A DNA stretch of 64,000 bases, taken from contig NC_048538.1 in assembly GCF_902806685.2 (NCBI RefSeq), forward strand, positions 12,462,001-12,526,000, read 5' to 3'. Each line of letters begins with the position of its first letter. The first letter of the stretch is position 1. The stretch is from Maniola hyperantus (Eukaryota > Arthropoda > Insecta > Lepidoptera > Nymphalidae). The notes beneath the pieces are model-generated. The model searched no databases, was not told the origin of the DNA, and was given only the letters and a program-made list of their open reading frames with translations. Shown piece after piece: positions 32,601-43,878 of the stretch. The position numbers were made by a program, and so were the translations under genes.

Positions 32601-35600
32601 GGTATTATAGTTTTGACTTTGAGTGATGACAGAGAGTAATAAACACAATATCTTGCACAATATAAACAAATTGACAGAACTAAGATATAAATGTGATGCT
32701 ACTACCCTTTTCGCAGAAAGGATTGTGAAAGGGATTTTTGAGATTGAGCTTAATTATTGACACACAAAACGAAATTGACAAGTCTAAATCTTTTTGACGA
32801 CCTCCCTGGCGCAATGGTGAGCGCTGTGGTCTTGTGCACGGGAGGTCCCGGTGTCCTACCTACCTACAAAATAATTGACACTGTTTTTATATTCACTGGG
32901 TACCTATAGTACGCGACAGGTCGAGATGGCAATCAGGGTGTGGACGCCCCGCACACCCATACAGCTCTCGCGCTAACCCGGTGCGGGATAGCGAGGATGA
33001 TGTGCGGGTGTCCCAGCGACTCATACCCCGAATGCCATTTCGACCTGTCGCGTACTAGGATAGGTAATTATATTGTGTTGTTTATAGGTACCTATACTTA
33101 CTTTAGTGATCTTATTAATTTATTTAGTGATCTCATATTATTATTATTCATATTGTAGGTATTACATACCTACCTAGCCTGCGATAGCCTGCGAACGAAA
33201 TAAATTAAAAAAGAAATTGCTTGAAAATTCGTCGTTATGCTACAGCCTAATTGCAAGATTCATCATTTTTCAAAATGACTAATGAATGAATGAATGATTT
33301 TTATGGTCAGAATCTATACCTACTGTAAGTTGGAAAAAATGCAGAGACGAAAGAGGATTAATTATGTTCATTCACTTTAATGTGATGTGATTGGCCGATA
33401 GATCGCAATGCAATGACACTTTGACTAGGTACCTACCTACTTACTATTAAGGTATCCATAATACCTATAGGCTAAAGGCACAGTTTTAGACCAAAATATA
33501 GGTGTAAATGTGTGTTATTTTTACCCATCGATGTTTTTACCCGACTATCGAAAGGATATCGTGTTAGCCAGTTATGTGTTCTTATCGCTTCCGTACTAAA
33601 CCACCACCTCATACCTACTCATGCAATTTTTCTACATATTAACAAATAAATCGTCCGTTTGTGGTGTTGTTTTGAAAAGGAGTAGGTACCTACTTAAGTA
33701 CTTAGTCTGGTTTTGAACATTATCTTGTTCGTGATGCCAACTTTAAGCAAGTAAAGAGAGTAGAGAAGAGTAGGTACCTACTTAATCAATAATCACTACG
33801 TAAGCAAGTTAATACTCTTGTAGAAAGTTTATAGACCACTGTCTGTTTATCATAAGTATTTCAGTGATATAACTGAAATATGATAGAGTATATTGACTAT
33901 ATATAATACTAGTACTTATTTTAAACTAGCTTATGCTCGCGACTTCGTCCGTGTGGACTACACAAATTTCAAACCCCTATTTCAGCCCCTTAGGGGTTGA
34001 TTTTTAAAAATCCTTTCTTAGCGGATGCCTACATCATAACAGCTATCTGCATGCCAAATTTCAGCCCGATTTGGCCAGCAGTTTGAGCTGTGCGTTGATA
34101 GACCAGTCAGTCAGTCAGTCACCTAGGCTTTTCCTTTTATACCTATATTTAGATTAAGACACTTGCGCGTTATAAAAATGCATTTTTGCCAACAGCTCTT
34201 TTACTGCTGTACGACGTGACCAACAAGACTAGCTTTGACAATATTCGAGCCTGGCTCGGTGAGATCCGGGAGTACGCACAAGACGACGTAGTCATCATGC
34301 TGCTAGGTAAAAACTTATTTTTACTAGCAGGCCTTTTTATAAATTATTTATTTATTAAATAATTTTAAATACACATCAATAATTGCGAACCGGCAGGAAT
34401 CGAACCCGCGTCTCCAGGGATCGCGCCCGACGCTCTGCCTACTTGTTGCAGTTATCGAAACTGCACACACACACAGTTGTTTTGATGTGTATTTAAAATT
34501 ATTTAGAAACTTCCTTGAAGTGTAGGTAAAACACTAGGTATAAAAATTATAAAATATTTATTTATTATTTACCTATTTATTTCAACAAAAATAACACAAT
34601 TTTACAATGTTGGTTTCTTCGTGCCCCTAAGCGCTTGGCGGCTTGTCTGAGCACTGCACATAGAAATCTTTATTCTTTATTGCACACACAAACATACACC
34701 TACTTAGCTATACTTACAGAGAACATTAGAAAATACAGAAGAAACTATACTTACTAGATGGTGCAAAAGCGGCCTTATTGCTATAGCATACCTATGTCAT
34801 TTATACTAATTGCACCTACACTACCTACCTACGGAAAATGTGCGTGTCCCCAATAAATAATTGCGTTACGGATTTCAAGCCATCCCTGTCGGTCTATCTC
34901 CTAGATTCAGTGACTGCTTATGAGTAATATTGACGTCATTTCGGTTAGTCACCAGAGCTACCTAAAGCTACCTAGGTACCCAATATTGAAGAAAAGGGGT
35001 TTGACAGTTGTTATTTTTGGACTCTTTTCCTAGTCTTCCTACAGCTAAATTAGTAATACCTACCCAGCCACTAAAGAAACACGACATAGACCTAATGAGC
35101 TTGTATCATATATCTACCTACCTACTCGTGTGCTTGTACCTTAGAACATTTTCAGATCTAAATTCACTGTGGTAGGGTTGGTTGATAAATTAAATAGGGC
35201 TAGGTATATAGTAGGTACTTACTACCTAGCCCTACTATTATATTTTATTTATGGCATAAACACACTAAGTAAAACGCTGTTTTTACCAGTAGGTGTGAGA
35301 CGTGAGTATGTATTAATTTAAGATTATGGTCAGGAATTTCATACCTACGACCTCATTTTTAAAGATAACAGATGCCCCTTCACTTTTAAATTGAAAGAGT
35401 CGCATTCGAATTTCGAACATGATCCGCAAGCGCTCAACCTCGAACTATTCGAGTCCGACATAAGTGGAGCGGCACAAATTCTGTTCCAGGAAACAAGTCA
35501 GACAGCGGGCTAGAGCGGGCGGTGAGGCGGGAGGAGGGGCAGCGCTTGGCGAGAGAGTACCAAGTTGCGTTTATGGAGACCTCGGCGAAAACCGGCCTCA

Positions 35601-35731
35601 ACGTTGAAGCCGCTTTTGCCCACGTAGCGCGCGCTCTCGTCGCGAAAGCGAATCCCGCCGACCCCTCGAGGCTAGCAGTGCGCGCGCAGCCGACACAGGA
35701 GCAACGGTCCTCGTGTCCGCCATGTTCGTAG
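29656..35731 (+). CDS. Rab26: Rab26-type small GTPase (five coding exons, complete)
   Basis: Exons 29656-29868, 30972-31082, 32215-32323, 34196-34306 and 35490-35731 join at GT-AG sites with matching phases (0, 0, 1, 1) into 261 aa. The 71-residue N-terminus is acidic and specific to the gene. The G domain shows the P-loop GDSGVGKT (76-83), switch I with T102 in ISTVGIDF, WDTAGQE (124-130), NKSD (183-186) and TSAK (212-215). The sequence around switch I and DTAGQERFRSVTHAYYRDAH is what I know of Rab26/Rab37; insects carry Rab26. Such GTPases act on secretory granule and synaptic vesicle traffic, including autophagic turnover. The C-terminus ends CPPCS, a spaced cysteine pair rather than CC or CXC. 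The start ATG (caaaATGt) is the first in frame; upstream non-coding exons are possible. Introns carry MITEs, a SINE head and a Helitron-like element. Confidence 0.9.
30170..30865 (-). repeat. AACCGGCC repeat, inverted, split by a nested MITE (Rab26 intron 1)
   Basis: TTTTTAGGGTTCCGTACCTG at the left and a CAAGTCTGAG...AGTCGGTTTT remnant at the right match the 3785 family in reverse. The piece 30503-30650 is foreign to it. It ends about 100 bp before the exon 2 acceptor. Confidence 0.7.
30503..30650. repeat. MITE with CCAGTGGCGTGCAC ends
   Basis: CCAGTGGCGTGCAC at the left pairs with GTGCACGCTACTGG at the right with one mismatch. 148 bp, non-coding, nested in the AACCGGCC repeat. Confidence 0.7.
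31083..32214 (+). other. Rab26 intron 2, no internal gene
   Basis: Donor GTAGCT and acceptor ATTGCAG. The interior is AT-rich. A GC-richer patch at 31530-31640 carries an 84-aa minus-strand ORF with no recognisable domain, not accepted as a gene. Confidence 0.6.
32799..32850 (+). repeat. SINE family A, 5' head fragment (Rab26 intron 3)
   Basis: GACCTCCCTGGCGCAATGGT and GGGAGGTCCCGG match 450-505; the sequence leaves the family after that. Confidence 0.7.
32907..33058. repeat. GC-rich palindromic MITE, family P (Rab26 intron 3)
   Basis: ATAGTACGCGACAGGTCGAG at the left and ATTTCGACCTGTCGCGTACT at the right, the cleanest terminal pair in the window. Confidence 0.85.
33926..34156 (-). mobile_element. 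Helitron-like short element, type 2 (Rab26 intron 3)
   Basis: CTAGCTTATGCTCGCGACTT at one end and ATATTTAGATTA at the other, with CCCCTTAGGGGTTG and CAGTCAGTCAGTCAC inside. It ends about 40 bp before the exon 4 acceptor. Confidence 0.75.
34357..34504 (-). repeat. Foldback element carrying a tRNA-like sequence (Rab26 intron 4)
   Basis: Arms 34357-34379 and 34482-34504 are near-perfect inverted repeats (AAATAATTTTAAATACACAT and complement). Between them the minus strand carries TAGGCAGAGCGTCGGGCG and GGGTTCGATTCCTGCC, which look like pol III A and B boxes. It resembles a SINE whose ends have become inverted repeats. Confidence 0.6.
34655..34800. repeat. LINE 3'-end fragment (Rab26 intron 4)
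   Basis: ATCTTTATTCTTTATTGCAC and ATGGTGCAAAAGCGGCCTTA resemble the 3' ends of lepidopteran LINEs. No coding part. Confidence 0.4.
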
Positions 35732-36199
35732 ATTCCGCGCCAACTTTCAACACTCTAATGTGTTCGTGGACCAAACTCCAAAGGTTATACTCATGCTAAT
35801 GACAATTTTAACACTTGTCGAGGATTTGGAAACGTTTTTATCACAGATTCATTACTGCTATTTTGTTTGATGATTTAATATTTTCATTAAGTACCGACCA
35901 TTTGAAAATAGAAGTTGGTGACTGCCTTGAAATTGAGGCGAAACTTATTAAAATTCAATAATCTTGACCTGATGCTACAGAGTGAGTACAGTTAGGAAGG
36001 CCAGCGCACTGTGCTGTTGCACAAGGAAAAATATAGCCATGTCGTGTTTGAGCTAGTTTATCTAAGTTGGTTTTTAACTGAATTAAGTATATTTACTTGA
36101 ATATTACAAGTCATGTCACCTTGACATGATGTAGTAGATTGTTCAGCAGATGGCAAGTTCATGTATCATGTGAAAACCATTTTACATTTATTTGATGCG

Positions 36200-36205
36200 A
36201 ATAAA
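36200..36205 (+). terminator. Polyadenylation signal, probable Rab26 3' end
   Basis: AATAAA about 470 bp after the Rab26 stop; the region between has no repeat and reads as 3' UTR. Confidence 0.55.
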
Positions 36206-36217
36206 TTAAACAGTGGC

Positions 36218-36398
36218 CCTACCGCGGCTGTTTGACAGCTACAATGTCACGATCGCAATCATCTCTGATTGGTTAATGCTCGCTCACTATTGGCCACAAT
36301 GCATTGTTGCACCAAGAATCGCACAAATTCAGCCAATCAGAACAATTGAGATTGTAATAATGATTGATGCAGGTTTTAGACAATCGCCCTGCCACTTA
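36218..36398. repeat. MITE with internal CCAATCAG words (one arm decayed)
   Basis: CGATCGCAATCATCTCTGAT and CAATTGAGATTGTAATAATG match the full element at 38268-38465. The left terminal repeat is lost. Confidence 0.65.
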
Positions 36399-37552
36399 TT
36401 TGTATGAAAATATCAATAATGAACTGTACAGCACAAAAGATTAACCTTTAATAAGGCTGAAAAAAATAGCACAATATTTGGAAACCTTTTGAAGACATTG
36501 ACTTGTATCTCCTATATATCTATTCTATGCTATTGCCAAAGTCGTATTTTTTAATTATCTCTAGTAAGTAGTTAAGCTAATGTTTTTAGTCTCAACGTTT
36601 TCTCTTGTAGCTTTTATTATGATAACTTCAGGCCCTCCAGAACTTTCTATTTCAATTGACCAGTCCCATAACGATTTCAGAACTTTTATTTTTGTAATGC
36701 AGACTACTGAAATTAGAAAAACTAATACCTTACTGCAACTGGAGAATTCACTGGTCTCAACAGGAACCAGTTCACTAGTGACTGTGTGTACTATAATATT
36801 ATTCCTATTTCCCCACTTTTTTATTGCATTATTAGATACAATAAATAAAGCTTCTAGCATCCAAGTTTCCTACAAAATAATTCGAGTATTTACCTTAAAA
36901 GAAATACATAGTGGAAATGCATCTAAATAAAGAAAATTGAATTCAGGTGGCAGGACAATCAAACGAGTATTTTAATAATTGTTTTGTACGTGTAAAGTTT
37001 ATTGTTAAAAATATAGAATATTATAAAATAATCACATAATAATTAATATCGTGTTGTTAATAGGTAAAAAGTACTTGTGGTACCTATCGTTGAAAAAAAA
37101 TTATTCAGAAATTTCAAGGAAAATCCCATTTCAACAAATTAACTGCGGCATAGGTACCTAAGTAATATTGTTTATTAGCTATAAAAATATGAGATGTTTG
37201 AATTAGTTTAAAAATTAAGAAAAAAATATACCTAACAATAAAAGAAAATTATTTATATTGATTATCGTGCACTACCAGAGATAATTTTACAAAATTTAAT
37301 CTCTGGCACTAGGTACTTAAGGTCTGGACAGACACAAAACGTGGCAATAATAGATCTAACAGGCACTTTGTAAAGTGTATGGTCCCTACATTTTAACAGG
37401 CTGTTCCTTATAATATCACAACTTCTAGGAGCCGTGCTGTGTTGGATACCTAGGACCTCGCGTCGTTGCCGTTACGTGTTATGTCTAACCAACCCTTTAG
37501 TCGGGCATTACTTTTCCTTCGAGGCAAAAAATATTAGGTAGGTAGGCACTAT
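36399..37552. other. Intergenic stretch with overlapping ORFs of doubtful meaning
   Basis: A 116-codon plus-strand frame (36580-36930, hydrophobic segments) and a 99-codon minus-strand frame (36860-36561) overlap. Neither has a recognised domain or a clear splice context, so no gene is called. Confidence 0.4.
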
Positions 37553-37767
37553 AACTAAATATAAAATGAAATGAAAAACTGACTGACTGACTGATCTATC
37601 AACGCAGAGCTCAAACTACTGGACGGATCAGGCTGAAATTTGAATGCATATAGCTATTATGAGGTAGAAATCCGCTAAGAACGATTTTTGGAAATTCAAC
37701 CCCTAAGGGAGTGAAATAGGGGTTTGAAAGTGCATCCACGCAGACGAAGTCGTGAGCATAAGCTAGT
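37553..37767 (+). mobile_element. Helitron-like short element, type 2
   Basis: GACTGACTGACTGATCTATC, AACTACTGGACGGATC and AACCCCTAAGGGAGTG, ending GAGCATAAGCTAGTT. Confidence 0.7.
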
Positions 37768-38267
37768 TAAATATTAAGAAGAAGAGAAGTGAATACCTTA
37801 TAGAATAAGCAAAGTACCGTATTATGTAAAGTCCAGTAGCAATGAAACTTGCTGAAACAATCCTGCAAGAAATTGCGGAAGATACTTTACAATGGAAAAC
37901 TTGAAGAAGTTGACTTGCCAGGGCTAATTTCTGCGAGTTTTTTTGCTTGTGGATGGATACTTTAATTAAAATAATGGAAATGTAGTTAAGTATGAAATTA
38001 TAAAACCAATACCTAAGTACCTTTAGCAATTGTAAAAAAAAACCATAATACTTAATGAATTATAAAGTTTACTCGTTGCAGTGTCATTGAATGTTGCTTA
38101 ATGTGCGCAAAATAAAATTATTATCAAACACATGTAATGCATTTTATTTAACAAGTAACTTATTAAGTGACACCTACAGTGCGAGAATCGCAATCACATT
38201 GGCTTACACACACAATTGAATTTTAAAATGGCATTTTTGTTGTAACTGCACTCTGCACTGCATACCT

Positions 38268-38465
38268 GTAGGTCGATTTTGTAAAACCTGCATCAATCAT
38301 TATTACAATCTCAACAATATCACGATCGCAATCACCTCTGATTGGTTGACGCCCACTCACTATTGGCTACAATGCATAGTTGCTACAAGAGTCGCACAAT
38401 TTCAGCCAATCACAACAATTGAGATTGTAATAATGATTGATGCAGGTTTTAGACAATCGCCCTAC
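38268..38465. repeat. MITE with 47-bp terminal inverted repeats
   Basis: The left arm GTAGGTCGATTTTGTAAAAC... continues to CATTATTACAATCTCAA; the right arm is its reverse complement ending CAATCGCCCTAC, with about 3 mismatches. The inside holds CTGATTGG and CCAATCAC words. Confidence 0.85.
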
Positions 38466-38586
38466 TGTTGCAGCAAAATGCCATTTTAAATGCAGCCAAA
38501 AACAAGAATTGCGATTATCGCAATGTGATAATCACAAACTTCCGTGTTAGAATTCCTGATAAAAAAATTAGGGTAGATATTAATAC

Positions 38587-38851
38587 CATCATCATGATCA
38601 ACCTATCGCTGGCTTACTACTGAGCACGAGTCTCTTCGTAGAATGAGAAGAATTTGGCCATAGTCCACCACCTTTGAGAACATTATGGAGAACTCTCAGG
38701 CATGCAAGTTTCCTCAAGATGTTTTCAAGTGATATTAATTAATTGCTTAAAATGCACATAATTCCGAAAAGTTAGAGGTACGTGCCCGGGATCGAACCCC
38801 CGACCTCCCGAATAGGACCACCTGGACATCTTAACCACTAGGCTATCACGG
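38587..38851 (-). repeat. tRNA-derived SINE, family B
   Basis: ATCATGATCAACCTATCGCT at the 3' end, TGCAAGTTTCCTCAAGATGT in the body, and the minus-strand head GGATCGAACCCCCGACCTCC to CTAGGCTATCACGG. Confidence 0.8.
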
Positions 38852-39599
38852 TATTTTAGATATACGAAAGAAGTCTATAGGAACTAAAAGGTACCAAACG
38901 GAATCGTAGCAGTTTGTCAGGCCAAAAAAGCGCAGATGAAGGCAACCCGATTTTCCTAGATCGCACGTCATGGGTGGGTACAATCTAAAAATACCTTAAT
39001 ATAGTACTTATCTAAACTAAATAGGTTGGTTACCTACACAACCTTTTAGATTTAGACACAGTTCTATTTGTGGTATAAGTAAGTACAAGTCGCCGTCCCC
39101 GGCGAATAAAACGATAACCGCTATTACCATCGTTTTAGTGTTATGTGATTTTTGAGGTCTACGGCGCCAAATACATCTACCTAATTTTTTTTGTAATTTT
39201 TTTGCCGTTATTTATAAAGTTATTAAAAAATACAACATTATTCCTATTTTTTTCTAGTACATTGTGTAAATTGCAAGACAGTGTTAGTAAAATTTTTCCA
39301 TACTTATCACATGGCAAACGCTTTTACAATTATATTCTCGTTCAACGAGTTGACAAAATAATTTCTAAAAGCAGTTATCATTTTGTTCTCGTAAAGAAAA
39401 GTTTAGGTATGACGACTACTATTTCTTTAGTAAAATCGTTTCATTAGTACTGAGCAGCAAAATATATTGCCATACTTTTCCGTCATACAGACTAGATTAA
39501 CGATAGATAGTGATAGCGGGATATGATGATGGTAATGTTTGTGGTACGCGAATTAGTACACTCGATAACATGCATAAGCAATTTTTTGACTTAGATACA

Positions 39600-41140
39600 T
39601 TTTTTAAATAAGAATAGCAAGCAAACGAGCAGGCGGTTTACCTAATGTTAAGTGATTACCGCCACCCATGAACGTTTGCAGCACCAGAGGAACCGCCAAA
39701 GCGTTGCCGGCCTTTCAGTAATTTGTTGGTCCACCCCTTGAATAACTACATGTTGTAATCTATTGGGAAGGGAGTTGATTACTCGGTTTGCATGTGCGTG
39801 GAAAAAAGGATTTGGCATAACGGGCGGTCGAAGTGCACCAGGCACCCAGGTGGTGAGGGGGAAATTGCTTACGGTGGCGTGCGGTGCGGTTGTAGAAAAA
39901 TCAGTCAGAAACTCTTTGGCAATGTGGGCCAGTGTATCATCCGGTTTGCACAAAGATGAAAACGTGGAACGAAAGAAGTTGCCTTGTATGGCTTTCGACA
40001 GGGACCAGAACGCGTAGAAACCAGGAGGCATTGCGACCAATTCTATCAACGTGCTTGAGTTTTGCCCTGGCAATGGTATTTTTGAGGATCTAGAGCGGGT
40101 ATTTATTTTTTCTAGATTGGCGGGGGTTTGGGTGGTAGTTGCATTGTGCTGAACACCATGACTGGTTAAGGTTGGCAGCCCTCTTACAAGTTCCGTTAAA
40201 CCATTTCCGTGCTCGCTTCCCGGTACGTGTTAAAGATTTGGGAATGAAGCAACGGCTACAGCACAGATGTTGGGGTCATTTTCAGAAAAACAAAGCTGCC
40301 CTCATAGGTATGAGGCGTAGAATTCGGGGTCGATCGATAGACCATCCCAGTCAGCTGATTTATTGTGCCATACTCTACGGCTACCGGTACCACGCGTACG
40401 AACGGATGATGGAAGCTGCACGATGGTCTGTACCAAGCAGTGACCAAAAGTCCCTAGTGGAGCATCGACACTAACTTGGTAGCCGTTAGGGTGAGTGTTG
40501 AGGGAAAGATTGAGAACAGAGGTTCAGCGTTTGTGGTCAGCAATATCGGGAATCTTTGTTGGTACAGTAACCAATTGGATAGCCAGGACAAGATTATGCG
40601 CACACCTCCCGGTATAATCAGTATCCTACGTGATCGTAGTCATTCCACACGGTGGGAAATAAAGTTACCTAGGATCATCACCTCGGCGGAAGGAATATGC
40701 TCCAATACATAGTCCACCGATATTTTGACGCGGTCAAAGAGTCGGTCCGTCTCTACGTTACCGCGCTATGGGATCTGTACAGGCACGCGTAGACTCGGGT
40801 TTAACCCCGAAGTCCACGCGTAACCAAAGAAGAGACAGGTCCCCAACCTCTAGGCTGTAGAGGCGTTGACCGCAAATATTCCCCTAATATACACATACAC
40901 GCCAGCACGTGGCAAAAAGTTTGCAGTTTTTAGCCGGGGTAGGTTAGATAAGAAGTATCGTCGGGGGTGAGATTTGGGTTTCAGTTAGAAAGAGTATAGA
41001 TGGTTTTGCCGTTTCAAGGTGGTGGCGAACGGCGTTTAGGTTGGAGTGCAACCCTCTAATGTTGTAAAAGTTCACACAGAGTGTGGAACGAGGCACCGCT
41101 GTAGAACGATTCTTTCTTCTACTTTTTGGCATCATGTATG
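39600..41140 (-). pseudogene. Decayed non-LTR retrotransposon (endonuclease and linker, RT core lost)
   Basis: Reading the minus strand from 41135: YNIRGLHSNLNAVRHHLE and LFLTETQIS are the start of an AP-type endonuclease. In other frames toward lower positions come LEHIPSAEVMILGNF and VDAPLGTFGH (endonuclease core), then FWSLSKAIQGNF and the end block WVPGALRPPVMPNPFFHAHA ... RPATLWRFLWCCKRSWVAVI before a stop near 39648. Stops and shifts lie between blocks and the RT catalytic core is missing. The 3' end is A-rich near 39600. Confidence 0.75.
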
Positions 41141-42090
41141 TATACTAGGTGACCGGGTTAGCGAATAATGCAGCAATGGTTGTCTCCTGGTCAAAGACAT
41201 GGAGTCAGCCGCTCTCGATTACGTAGGTAGAGTATGTTACTGGCACGGGGGACGGAAGGGTCACCAACCCAATCCGTTAAATGACCGGCGGCGGCGGGAC
41301 AGCCTCCTAGGTCGGGAATCCTAGGTTCGGACCCCCTACGGACCAACGCGTGGCCAGCAGACACCCGTTTCATCGGGTCTCCCATCGGGTGCCAATATAT
41401 CGCGCCTATGAATACGAGAAGGATTAATTAATCTCCACGATGGAACCAATGGCCACAGTAATTACACCATTCGGGAGATGGGAGAGGGAAAGTCTCTCCA
41501 GCTCGCAGCCGGAACGCATGGAATGCTTTGCGGCTGGATACGACTGGAGTGTGGTCCCTAGCCAGGCGACTCAGCCAGGTAGTATCCTACCACGAAGCAG
41601 ACATACCTTAGAGATTACGCCGTGCGGTATTAAACACAGCGACCCATAAATGGGACTGGCAGCGCCAGAGCCTCGTTAGATAATTGGCAGGGTGCACCAC
41701 GGGCAGGTGAGGTTGACTTTGGCCACTAAGGTGGAATTTGGGCCACTTCCAACCCAAAACAGTAGCTTACAGTGGACCTCTGCCACTAATAATAATTTGT
41801 AGGGAGTCAAGAAGGCGCCCCGGGAAATGCCAAGAGCAAGTACCGAACGGGCGCCCTCCCGCGATTCGGTCCATATAACCGAGAGGTTGGTGGGGCCATG
41901 GGAGGTAGAGGGTTGTCCCAGGACCTCTGCCACTAAACAAGGCAGCTTACACGCTGATCTTATGAGTCTTTGTAGGATAGAAGTCATCCCCAGTTATTAT
42001 TATCACTGACCTTTACCACTGACGATAGTTTTGATTGCAATTCTAATGATTATGATGAGGAAGATCAAGAGGATTAACTTTTTTGTTTTA
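41141..42090. other. GC-richer stretch, likely LINE leader or transposon interior
   Basis: ACCTCTGCCACTAA occurs twice (41775 and 41926 regions) and GGCCACT phrases recur. No protein-like frame is convincing. It may be the 5' part of the decayed LINE or the interior of the 39091-42566 element. Confidence 0.35.
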
Positions 42091-43134
42091 AATTTTTAAC
42101 AAAGCAATAGCTAGTTACCATAATTTTGTTTTATTGACTAAACCGGAATAAACGTATAAGGATGTAATACTAAACAAAACATATTCAATATGAACCAGAA
42201 TAAAATGGCAAGCTATCATTATTTTCATTATTTTGGTTCCGAGTATGCATAGAATATAATTGTAAAGCAATGTAGCAATATTTACTGTCTCAACAATGTT
42301 ACGCGAATAAAATGGTAAGTGTACATTAGTAAATTTAGACAACATGATAATTTTATTAATTTCTTAAATTTGAAATATCTTTAATAATATTAAATCTAAT
42401 TAAAATTTACCAAAACATAACGAAAGCTAAAAAAATTAGCTCTCATTTGAGCCATCTATCTCTATTCTGAGTCTATTGCTTTGCGAACAATTGTCAAAAA
42501 TCAGTTTTTTATTTCTCCTGAATAGTTGAGTTTTTCCGATTACCATTTTATTCGCCGGGGACGGCGAAGTCTTCCCGGGCAGAGTTCACATTCGCAACAA
42601 TTCAAGTTTTGCCTGTAACATTGGTACGGTATGCCTTGGTTACATACTTACCTGGGAAACCCATCGACAACATCAATATCATATTCTGAGTCCGACGAGT
42701 AGAGCTATTTTGTTCTGTTTAAAAGGTTGGCAGCAAAATATAATGATACTTTTGTCTAAGACTTTTGTTTATTTATTTAATGCCTTTTATCAAGAGCTTC
42801 CAATATTTTATTTTAATTAACACAATATCAAGGTTATAGAAAAAAATATCTACTTTTACGATAATAGAAAACAAAAATAAACAAGTGCACCTAAAAACTT
42901 TAAAACTTCTTACATTTCAAAATATCCCGCCATAGAACATAGCAACTGACAGTTTGACAAGTTTGTCGAAGTTTGAATTTGGCGCCGTACTTTTTATGTA
43001 CACAGACAGAGATGGAGGATGATTTTCAGATAATGTAAACATTTTAGATCTTTGACTTGTAATTTTTTTTATATATTTTACAATAATAATGTAGTAAATT
43101 AATAATATATAATATTATTTTTATATTAAATTAA

Positions 43135-43628
43135 TCATAATATCCTAATAATGCCAAGTGTGTTTGTCTTTCAGTCTGCCCGTTTGTCTGTCTGTCTGTT
43201 ATAGTTCCCGGCAGTTAAATAGTCGCGTCTGACCTACGATGCGAGTGTGAGCTCGGTAGGTATTGTTACTTGCACTCGTATATTGTGTACGAATGTAGCA
43301 CTCACACTAATGCAGATGATGAATGCGGGGTGCAGCGTGGCGCGTGGGCTGGTATGTTCGCTCCTGTGTGTCGTGCGCCCCCCTGATGCAGTAAAAGATG
43401 TTATTGCGAAGCGTCTTTCTGTTATTGCCAATGGCCTTCATACCATTGCACGCTCCTGCCGCTCAATCAATTTTGACGAAATTTCATACAAAGTTAGTTT
43501 GCATCTCAGAGATGAACATGAACTTGAAAAACGAAATGGTACTGTTTATCCCGGAATAATCAAAGAATTCCCACGTGATTTTAAAAAACTTATGTAACAG
43601 GGACCAAATCGCAGGCATCATCTAGACC
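43135..43628 (+). mobile_element. Helitron-like element, type 1, long diverged variant
   Basis: The left part ATGCCAAGTGTGTTTGTC and a CTGTCTGTCTG tract (43150-43200) and the right part TTTTGACGAAATTTCATA, GAATTCCCACGTGATTTT and GCAGGCATCATCTAGA flank about 250 bp absent from short copies. The 116-codon ORF over it is not supported as a gene. Confidence 0.55.
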
Positions 43629-43657
43629 TTTGATTCTGCGTGAAATATTGTAATACT

Positions 43658-43878
43658 AGATGATGTTCGCGACTTCGTCTGCGTGGATTAAGGTTTTAAA
43701 AAATCCCGTGGGAACTCTTTCATTTTCTGGGATAAAAGTAGTCTATGTACCTTCCCCGGTATGCAAGCTATCTCCATACCAAATTTCATCAAGACTGGTT
43801 AAACGGATGGGCCGTGAAAGGCTAGCAGACAAACAGACAGACAGACACACTTTTGGATGTATAATATTAGTATGGATA
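43658..43878 (-). mobile_element. Helitron-like short element, type 1
   Basis: ACTAGATGATGTTCGCGACT, CCCGTGGGAACTCTTTCATT, CAGACAAACAGACAGAC and TAATATTAGTATGGATAG. It follows the long variant by only 30 bp, in the opposite orientation. Confidence 0.7.

Larger units (their letters stand above)
39091..42566. mobile_element. Candidate 3.5-kb DNA transposon with AAGT target duplication
   Basis: The left end CGCCGTCCCCGGCGAATAAA is matched exactly by the reverse complement of the right end at 42546-42566, and similarity continues for about 8 bases more. AAGT precedes the left end (39087-39090) and follows the right end (42567-42570). The terminal word GCGAATAAAATGGTAA also recurs subterminally near 42303 and, weaker, 42190. 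No transposase is readable; a decayed LINE fills part of the inside. The superfamily is unknown; a 4-bp duplication would suit Sola-type elements, among others. Confidence 0.6.

Noticed and set aside
36561..36930. Overlapping 99- and 116-codon ORFs, one with hydrophobic segments
   Set aside because: No recognised domain, no convincing splice partner, and both strands open in AT-rich DNA. A membrane receptor exon was considered but could not be supported.
37763..38029. 88-codon minus-strand ORF, possibly receptor-like
   Set aside because: Hydrophobic from AT-rich composition, and it lies against a Helitron-like end; no family motif.
39145..39447. 100-codon hydrophobic ORF
   Set aside because: AT-rich, just inside the end of the candidate 3.5-kb transposon; no motif.
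43247..43597. 116-codon ORF
   Set aside because: Lies within the long Helitron-like variant 43135-43628; its 3' half is type 1 repeat sequence.
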